NCBI GenBank assembly: GCA_002378665.1
Contig: DFSO01000029.1
Span: 5,548-15,498 of the forward strand
Direction: 5' to 3'
Source of the DNA: Loktanella sp. UBA3435
GTDB taxonomy: Bacteria; Pseudomonadota; Alphaproteobacteria; Rhodobacterales; Rhodobacteraceae
Length of the DNA stretch: 9,951 nucleotides
The notes beneath the pieces are model-generated. The model was not told where the DNA came from. It worked only from the letters and a program-made list of their open reading frames with translations, and searched no databases. This document shows positions 6,053-9,951 of the stretch, in pieces; positions within the stretch are counted from its first letter, which is position 1, and each line of letters starts with the position of its first letter. The position numbers were made by a program, and so were the translations under genes.

Positions 6053-7069
6053 ATGAAATTTTTGAAGAAAGTGGCCGTATTGGCCGCAATGTCCGTTGCT
6101 GCAAATGCTGCAAACTCAGAAAGCCATTCAAACGGCTGTGACGAGGGCGAAGTTGTCGTCAAGTTCAGCCACGTGACCAACACTGACAAGCACCCAAAGG
6201 GTATTGCTGCACAGTTGCTGATGGACCGCATCAACGCGGAAATGAACGGCACAATGTGTATGGAAGTTTTCCCGAACTCCACACTGTATAAAGACGAGCA
6301 AGTGATCGAAGCATTGCTTCAGGGCGACGTGCAATTGGCTGCACCTTCCTTGTCATTGTTCGAGTCGATCACAAAGTCTTACCGTTTGTTCGACCTTCCG
6401 TTCATGTTCAAGAACATCGCAGCTGTTGACGCGTTCCAGTCGTCTGAAACTGGCCAAGCGATGAAAAACAACATGCAGCGTCGTGGCCTTCAGGGTCTTG
6501 AGTTCTGGCACAATGGCATGAAGCAGATTTCTGCGAACAAGCCTTTGGTCGCACCAACAGATGCAAACGGTCTGAAGTTCCGCGTGCAGCCGTCCGACGT
6601 GCTTGTGGCACAGATGGAAGCGCTTGGCGCGTCCCCACAGCCAATGGCGTTTTCCGAAGTTTACGGCGCTTTGCAGACTGGCGTTGTGGATGGTCAAGAG
6701 AACACATGGTCCAACATCTACGGTCAGAAGTTCTTTGAAGTCCAAGACGGTGTGACTGAAACCAACCACGGCATCATCGACTATATGGTAGTTGCGTCGG
6801 TTGATTTCCTCGACAGCCTTGATCCAGCGGTGCGTGAGCAGTTCCTTACGATCCTGAACGAAGTGACTGTTGAGCGTAACGGCGCGGTTGGCGCAGTTGA
6901 CGATGCGGCACGTCAGTCCATCTTGGACGCTGGCGGCAAAATCGTTGAGCTGACACCAGAGCAGCGTCAGGTTTGGGTTGATGTGATGAAGCCAGTATGG
7001 ACTCAGTTCGCTGAAGAAGTTGGCCAAGAGAACATCGACGCCGCACAGGCAATCAACGAGTCTATGTAA
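6053..7069 (+). CDS. dctP: TRAP transporter C4-dicarboxylate-binding periplasmic protein DctP
   Basis: The 338-residue precursor has a Sec signal peptide: basic MKFLKK, a hydrophobic core and a likely cut after ANA at residue 19. The mature part has the DctP/TAXI-like fold signatures VVVKFSHVTN (34-43), YRLFDLPFMF (110-119), GLKFRVQPSDV (173-183) and GVVDGQEN (210-217). R177 is the position where this family binds the substrate carboxylate. It captures dicarboxylates such as succinate, malate or fumarate in the periplasm and delivers them to DctQM. Mature cysteines C29 and C69 could form a disulfide. The ATG at 6053 is preceded by a strong GGGAGGA site at 6-nt spacing and starts a proper signal peptide; a GTG at 6026 in the same frame is rejected. 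Alanine and threonine codons lean to GCA/GCT and ACA, unlike the GCG-rich neighbours, consistent with high expression. A terminator hairpin follows directly. The exact substrate is inferred from the DctB/DctD context. Confidence 0.95.
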   Translation: MKFLKKVAVLAAMSVAANAANSESHSNGCDEGEVVVKFSHVTNTDKHPKGIAAQLLMDRINAEMNGTMCMEVFPNSTLYKDEQVIEALLQGDVQLAAPSLSLFESITKSYRLFDLPFMFKNIAAVDAFQSSETGQAMKNNMQRRGLQGLEFWHNGMKQISANKPLVAPTDANGLKFRVQPSDVLVAQMEALGASPQPMAFSEVYGALQTGVVDGQENTWSNIYGQKFFEVQDGVTETNHGIIDYMVVASVDFLDSLDPAVREQFLTILNEVTVERNGAVGAVDDAARQSILDAGGKIVELTPEQRQVWVDVMKPVWTQFAEEVGQENIDAAQAINESM

Positions 7070-7084
7070 GTCTAACGACGTATT

Positions 7085-7118
7085 GCGCGGCCCGAGCAAG
7101 ACTTGGGCCGCGCTTTTT
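7085..7118 (+). terminator. Intra-operon rho-independent terminator between dctP and dctQ
   Basis: The left arm GCGCGGCCCGAG (7085-7096), a 5-nt loop CAAGA and the right arm CTTGGGCCGCGC (7102-7113) form a 12-bp stem with one G-U pair, followed directly by five T (7114-7118). It starts 15 bp after the dctP stop. It should end most transcripts after dctP and protect their 3' ends, giving excess binding protein over membrane subunits, with read-through into dctQM. Confidence 0.88.
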
Positions 7119-7145
7119 GCAAATGCAGTTTGGGGGAGACAGCGC

Positions 7146-7829
7146 ATGAGCGGCAAGTATGAAGCGACGGGGCCAGTGGGCCGATTTGTCGATACGTTTG
7201 AAGAGTCAGCGATTGCGGCCCTTTTGGGGATGATGACTTTGCTCACATTTACCAATGTGATCATGCGCTATGTGTTTAACAATTCTATCATTTGGAGCCT
7301 TGAAGTTGTGACCGCCATGTTCGCTTGGCTGGTCCTGTTTGGGCTTTCTTATGGGTTCAAAGTGACGGCGCACCTTGGTGTTGATGCGGTCACGAATATG
7401 CTTTCGCCAGCTCTGCAAAAGACGGTTGCGTTGATTGTCGGCGCGTTTTGCATCTTTTACGCGATGCTGATTTTGAAGGGGTCTTGGGACTATTGGGCGC
7501 CTTTTGCGGATCTGCCGCCAACGACGGGGCGCTGGTTCCCGACGGGGCTCGATTATGCCGCTAGGGGCCGTAGTTTCTTTGAAACTGACCAAATCCCGAT
7601 GCTGTCATGGATGCGCCCGCTTGAGGACTGGATCAATTACGGCGAAGCCTATTCCAAGATGCCACGCATGATCCCCTATACGATCCTGCCGATTGGGGCC
7701 GCGTTGATGCTGTTCCGTATCGTGCAAGCCGTCGGGCGTGTCTGGACGGGTGCTGCATCCAGCCTGATCGTCAGCCACGAGGCCGAAGACGCTGTCAAAG
7801 AGGCTTCGGCCTTAAATAAAGGGGCATAA
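7146..7829 (+). CDS. dctQ: TRAP transporter small permease subunit DctQ
   Basis: The product is 227 residues with four predicted membrane segments: about 22-44, 50-72, 91-112 and 176-196. The family pattern TNVIMRYVFNNSIIWSLEVV (36-55) spans the end of TM1 and the start of TM2. A hydrophilic loop of roughly 60 residues (113-172, including two Trp and PPTTGRWFP) separates TM3 and TM4. This makes the protein longer than the 160-180 residues of many DctQ proteins, but close to the alphaproteobacterial C4-dicarboxylate type as I recall it. DctQ sits in the inner membrane beside DctM and is needed for uptake. GGGGGAG (7132-7138) lies 7 nt before the ATG. An in-frame upstream extension to 7020 overlaps dctP and the terminator and is not used. 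The stop codon is 3 bp before dctM, so the two are surely co-transcribed. Confidence 0.93.
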   Translation: MSGKYEATGPVGRFVDTFEESAIAALLGMMTLLTFTNVIMRYVFNNSIIWSLEVVTAMFAWLVLFGLSYGFKVTAHLGVDAVTNMLSPALQKTVALIVGAFCIFYAMLILKGSWDYWAPFADLPPTTGRWFPTGLDYAARGRSFFETDQIPMLSWMRPLEDWINYGEAYSKMPRMIPYTILPIGAALMLFRIVQAVGRVWTGAASSLIVSHEAEDAVKEASALNKGA

Positions 7830-7832
7830 GCC

Positions 7833-9248
7833 ATGGAAGTTCTTGTTCTCTTTATCATGATCATCAGCTTGCTGTTGATCGGTGTGCCGATTGCGGTCTC
7901 GCTTGGCCTATCGTCGATGATCTTCTTGTTGGTGATGTCCGATACCTCGCTCGAGTCGATTGCGCAGTCGCTGTATCAGGCGATGGCGGGCCACTATACG
8001 TTGCTGGCTATTCCGTTCTTTATTCTGGCGTCGAGTTTCATGTCGACAGGCGGTGTGGCCCAGCGGATTATCCGTTTTGCGATTGCTTGTGTGGGACACC
8101 TACAGGGTGGCTTGGCGATTGCGGGTGTAATGGCCTGTATGATCTTTGCGGCGCTCTCAGGGTCTAGCCCTGCGACGGTTGTGGCGATTGGGTCAATCGT
8201 GATCGCGGCCATGACACAAGCGGGCTATACTAAGGAATTCGCGGCAGGCGTGATCTGTAACGCGGGGACTTTGGGTATTTTGATCCCGCCATCGATTGTG
8301 ATGGTGGTCTATGCTTCTGCCACGGATGTATCCGTGGGCCGTATGTTCCTAGCAGGCGTGATCCCCGGCCTTTTGGCAGGTGTGATGCTGATGATCACCA
8401 TCTATGTGATGGCACGGATCAAGAACATGCCAAAAGGCGAATGGCTGGGTTGGGGCGAGATTTTCTCCAGCTTCCGCGATGCACTTTGGGGGTTGATGCT
8501 CATCGTGATTATCATGGGCGGCATTTATGGCCATCCGTGGATTGTGAACGGGGCGCTTGGCTGGAAGCCGGGTGCGTTTACGCCGACAGAAGCCGCTGCT
8601 GTGGCCGCTGTGTACGCTTATATCGTGGCGACGTTTATCTACCGCGATATGGGGCCGCTGGCCGCAAAAGATGGTCGCAAGGCCTCATCTTTGCTGCGCA
8701 AGCCTTGGGTGCTGGTCACCGGGTTCTTTCATATCGATACGCGTAAGACATTGTTGGAAGCTGGCAAACTGACCATCACCTTGATGTTCATTATCGCCAA
8801 TGCCTTGATCCTCAAGCACGTTTTGACCGACGAGCAAATCCCGCAGCATATCGCGGATGCGATGTTGGGTGCGGGCATGGGGCCAGTGATGTTCCTTGTG
8901 GTGGTCAACGTGATCTTGCTCATTGGTGGGCAGTTCATGGAACCATCAGGCCTTATCGTCATCGTTGCACCGCTGGTGTTCCCGATTGCGATATCCTTGG
9001 GTATTGATCCGATCCACCTTGGCATCATCATGGTGGTGAACATGGAGATCGGAATGATTACGCCGCCTGTGGGTCTCAACCTGTTTGTGACTTCTGGTGT
9101 CGCCAACATGCCGATGATGGCCGTGGTCCGCGCCGCATTACCATTCCTTGCCATGCTGTTCGTGTTCCTGATTATGATCACCTACATCCCGATTATCTCG
9201 ACCTATCTGCCCACGAAGTTCATGGGTCCAGAGTTGATCGTGAACTAA
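7833..9248 (+). CDS. dctM: TRAP transporter large permease subunit DctM
   Basis: The product is 471 residues and very hydrophobic, with roughly 11-13 membrane segments. DctM signatures are clear: IPFFILASSFM (60-70), AALSGSSPATVVAIGS (106-121), GILIPPSIVMVVYA (148-161), FTPTEAAAVAAVYA (249-262), GQFMEPSGLIVI (366-377) and MITPPVGLNLFVTSG (408-422). It forms the transport channel of the importer and couples dicarboxylate entry to a sodium or proton gradient. It is about 30 residues longer than the roughly 440 I recall for typical DctM. The extra length seems to lie at about 234-247 (HPWIVNGALGWKPG) and in a charged stretch at about 271-300 that includes HIDTRK. AAGGGG lies just upstream of the ATG. 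It is the last gene of dctPQM and is followed by a terminator. Confidence 0.95.
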   Translation: MEVLVLFIMIISLLLIGVPIAVSLGLSSMIFLLVMSDTSLESIAQSLYQAMAGHYTLLAIPFFILASSFMSTGGVAQRIIRFAIACVGHLQGGLAIAGVMACMIFAALSGSSPATVVAIGSIVIAAMTQAGYTKEFAAGVICNAGTLGILIPPSIVMVVYASATDVSVGRMFLAGVIPGLLAGVMLMITIYVMARIKNMPKGEWLGWGEIFSSFRDALWGLMLIVIIMGGIYGHPWIVNGALGWKPGAFTPTEAAAVAAVYAYIVATFIYRDMGPLAAKDGRKASSLLRKPWVLVTGFFHIDTRKTLLEAGKLTITLMFIIANALILKHVLTDEQIPQHIADAMLGAGMGPVMFLVVVNVILLIGGQFMEPSGLIVIVAPLVFPIAISLGIDPIHLGIIMVVNMEIGMITPPVGLNLFVTSGVANMPMMAVVRAALPFLAMLFVFLIMITYIPIISTYLPTKFMGPELIVN

Positions 9249-9284
9249 AGGGGCGCTTGCGCGCGAGATATTATAGTTTGGTGA

Positions 9285-9317
9285 GAGGCCCCGTCTGGTG
9301 AACAGGCGGGGCCTTTT
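9285..9317 (+). terminator. Rho-independent terminator ending dctPQM
   Basis: The left arm AGGCCCCGTCTG (9285-9296), a 6-nt loop GTGAAA and the right arm CAGGCGGGGCCT (9303-9314) form a 12-bp stem with one T-G pair. A short T run (9314-9317) follows. It lies 36 bp after the dctM stop, the expected place for the end of the operon transcript. Confidence 0.85.
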
Positions 9318-9332
9318 GCGCTACATGGTGGA

Positions 9333-9360
9333 GCCTCCGGCGGGAATATTTGTGGACATA
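9333..9360. repeat. Possible copy of a dispersed Rhodobacteraceae intergenic element (GCCTCCGGCGGGAATATTT core)
   Basis: The stretch starts GCCTCCGGCGGG and continues AATATTTGTGGACATA. A GC-rich near-palindromic head followed by an A/T-rich ATATTT and a GGA-containing tail matches, from memory, a short element found at many gene ends in Rhodobacteraceae. Only one copy is in this window, so the repeat status rests on recollection. The remaining spacer to 9430 shows no clear promoter. Confidence 0.4.
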
Positions 9361-9430
9361 GAAAATCGGGGGCGGGGTTGCAAATTGGGGGTGTGCCGCG
9401 CATTGAGGCGGGAACGAATGACGTGAGCAG

Positions 9431-9951
9431 ATGATACCACGGATTGATGCGGCCAAGCTTTTGGCGGGTGAGGCGGATGCGATGGCGTTGGCGGCCGAAG
9501 CCGCGACAGGTGTCGGGTTTATGACCGTTTATAATACGCCTTTGACTGGACCGATGGTTCAATCCGTGATTGACGCCTATGCCGCGTTTTTTCACCTGCC
9601 CGCTGCGGCCAAGTCTGGCTATGATATGTCGGTGACGGGATCAAACCGTGGCTGGGGTGCGGGCGGCGCAGAGCAGGTCGATCCTGATGCGAACCCTGAT
9701 TATAAGCAGGTGTTTGATTGCGGGTTTACTCTTGTTGAGGATGATCCGATTGCCGATGCGAACCTATCGTTTTATGCGCCGAACCTCTGGCCGCATCAGC
9801 CTGCGGGTTTTGCCGAGGTTTTGCAGAATTACTATTTGCAAAGCACTGATTTTGCGCTGAATTTGCTCTGTGCGATTGCCGAGGCTGTTGGCGAGGATGG
9901 GGAGTATTTTCGCGATAAGTTTACCCGTCCGATGGCGCTCTTACGGGGGAA
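9431..9951 (+). CDS. 2-oxoglutarate/Fe(II)-dependent oxygenase, isopenicillin N synthase-like, 3' end cut by window
   Basis: From the ATG at 9431 the frame is open for 173 codons to the edge. The visible part resembles the DIOX_N domain of the isopenicillin N synthase/2OG oxygenase superfamily. ATGVGFMTVYN (25-35) matches the usual 'GFF.V.NHG' segment. The stretch from YAAFFHLPAAAK matches the helix preceding the core. NRGWGAGGAE (72-81) and DYKQVFDCG (90-98) match the characteristic RGY..G.E and D.KE.FD.G motifs. The HxD...H iron ligands and the RxS 2-oxoglutarate site lie in the C-terminal half, beyond the window, so catalytic competence cannot be judged. The family includes biosynthetic and hydroxylating enzymes with varied substrates; none can be named here. 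The ribosome site is weak (GTGAG at 9423-9427). Alternative starts upstream in this frame were not convincing. It follows the dctM terminator and is probably a separate unit. Confidence 0.8.
   Translation, partial: MIPRIDAAKLLAGEADAMALAAEAATGVGFMTVYNTPLTGPMVQSVIDAYAAFFHLPAAAKSGYDMSVTGSNRGWGAGGAEQVDPDANPDYKQVFDCGFTLVEDDPIADANLSFYAPNLWPHQPAGFAEVLQNYYLQSTDFALNLLCAIAEAVGEDGEYFRDKFTRPMALLRG

Noticed and set aside
6353..7264. Long open frame of 303 codons on the minus strand
   Set aside because: It is antisense to dctP and the terminator, has no recognisable family motif, and is explained by the codon pattern of dctP.

Overview
The window looks like a chromosomal segment of a marine-type alphaproteobacterium, most likely family Rhodobacteraceae (Roseobacter group). 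The basis is the gene families and their arrangement: an Lrp-type regulator divergent from a fused siroheme synthase, a three-gene DctP-DctQ-DctM TRAP operon with its own DctB/DctD pair, moderately GC-rich codon use, and an intergenic element resembling one I recall as common in this family. This is a judgement from sequence reading, not from a database search.

Layout. Positions 1-1042 (minus) hold the start of a CysG-type siroheme synthase that runs off the left edge. Its N-terminal dehydrogenase/chelatase half looks intact, but its methyltransferase half lacks hallmark motifs. A 138-bp divergent spacer with a strong palindrome (1069-1094) separates it from an Lrp/AsnC regulator (1181-1642, plus). 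A cytochrome P450 (1653-2816, minus) converges on the regulator with a 10-bp gap. The P450 is divergent from dctB (2877-4604), which overlaps dctD (4601-5830) by 4 bp. A 222-bp spacer follows with two tandem palindromes 33 bp apart. Then come dctP (6053-7069), an internal hairpin terminator (7085-7118), dctQ (7146-7829), dctM (7833-9248) and an end-of-operon terminator (9285-9317). The right end holds the first 173 codons of a 2-oxoglutarate/Fe(II) oxygenase-like gene (9431 onward).

How the genes work together. DctB should sense external C4-dicarboxylates and phosphorylate DctD. DctD should bind the tandem palindromes and switch on dctPQM, whose products bind dicarboxylates in the periplasm and import them with a sodium or proton gradient. 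The terminator after dctP fits a need for more binding protein than membrane subunits. The Lrp-type protein probably controls the siroheme synthase gene, and hence sulfite or nitrite reductase cofactor supply.

The most notable observation is that this DctD has lost the sigma-54 contact loop (GAFTGA), the usual Walker A lysine and both usual arginine fingers. It keeps the receiver, Walker B and DNA-binding parts, and no convincing -24/-12 promoter is visible before dctP. It may act as a sigma-54-independent activator. I saw no CRISPR array, RNA gene, insertion sequence or phage gene.
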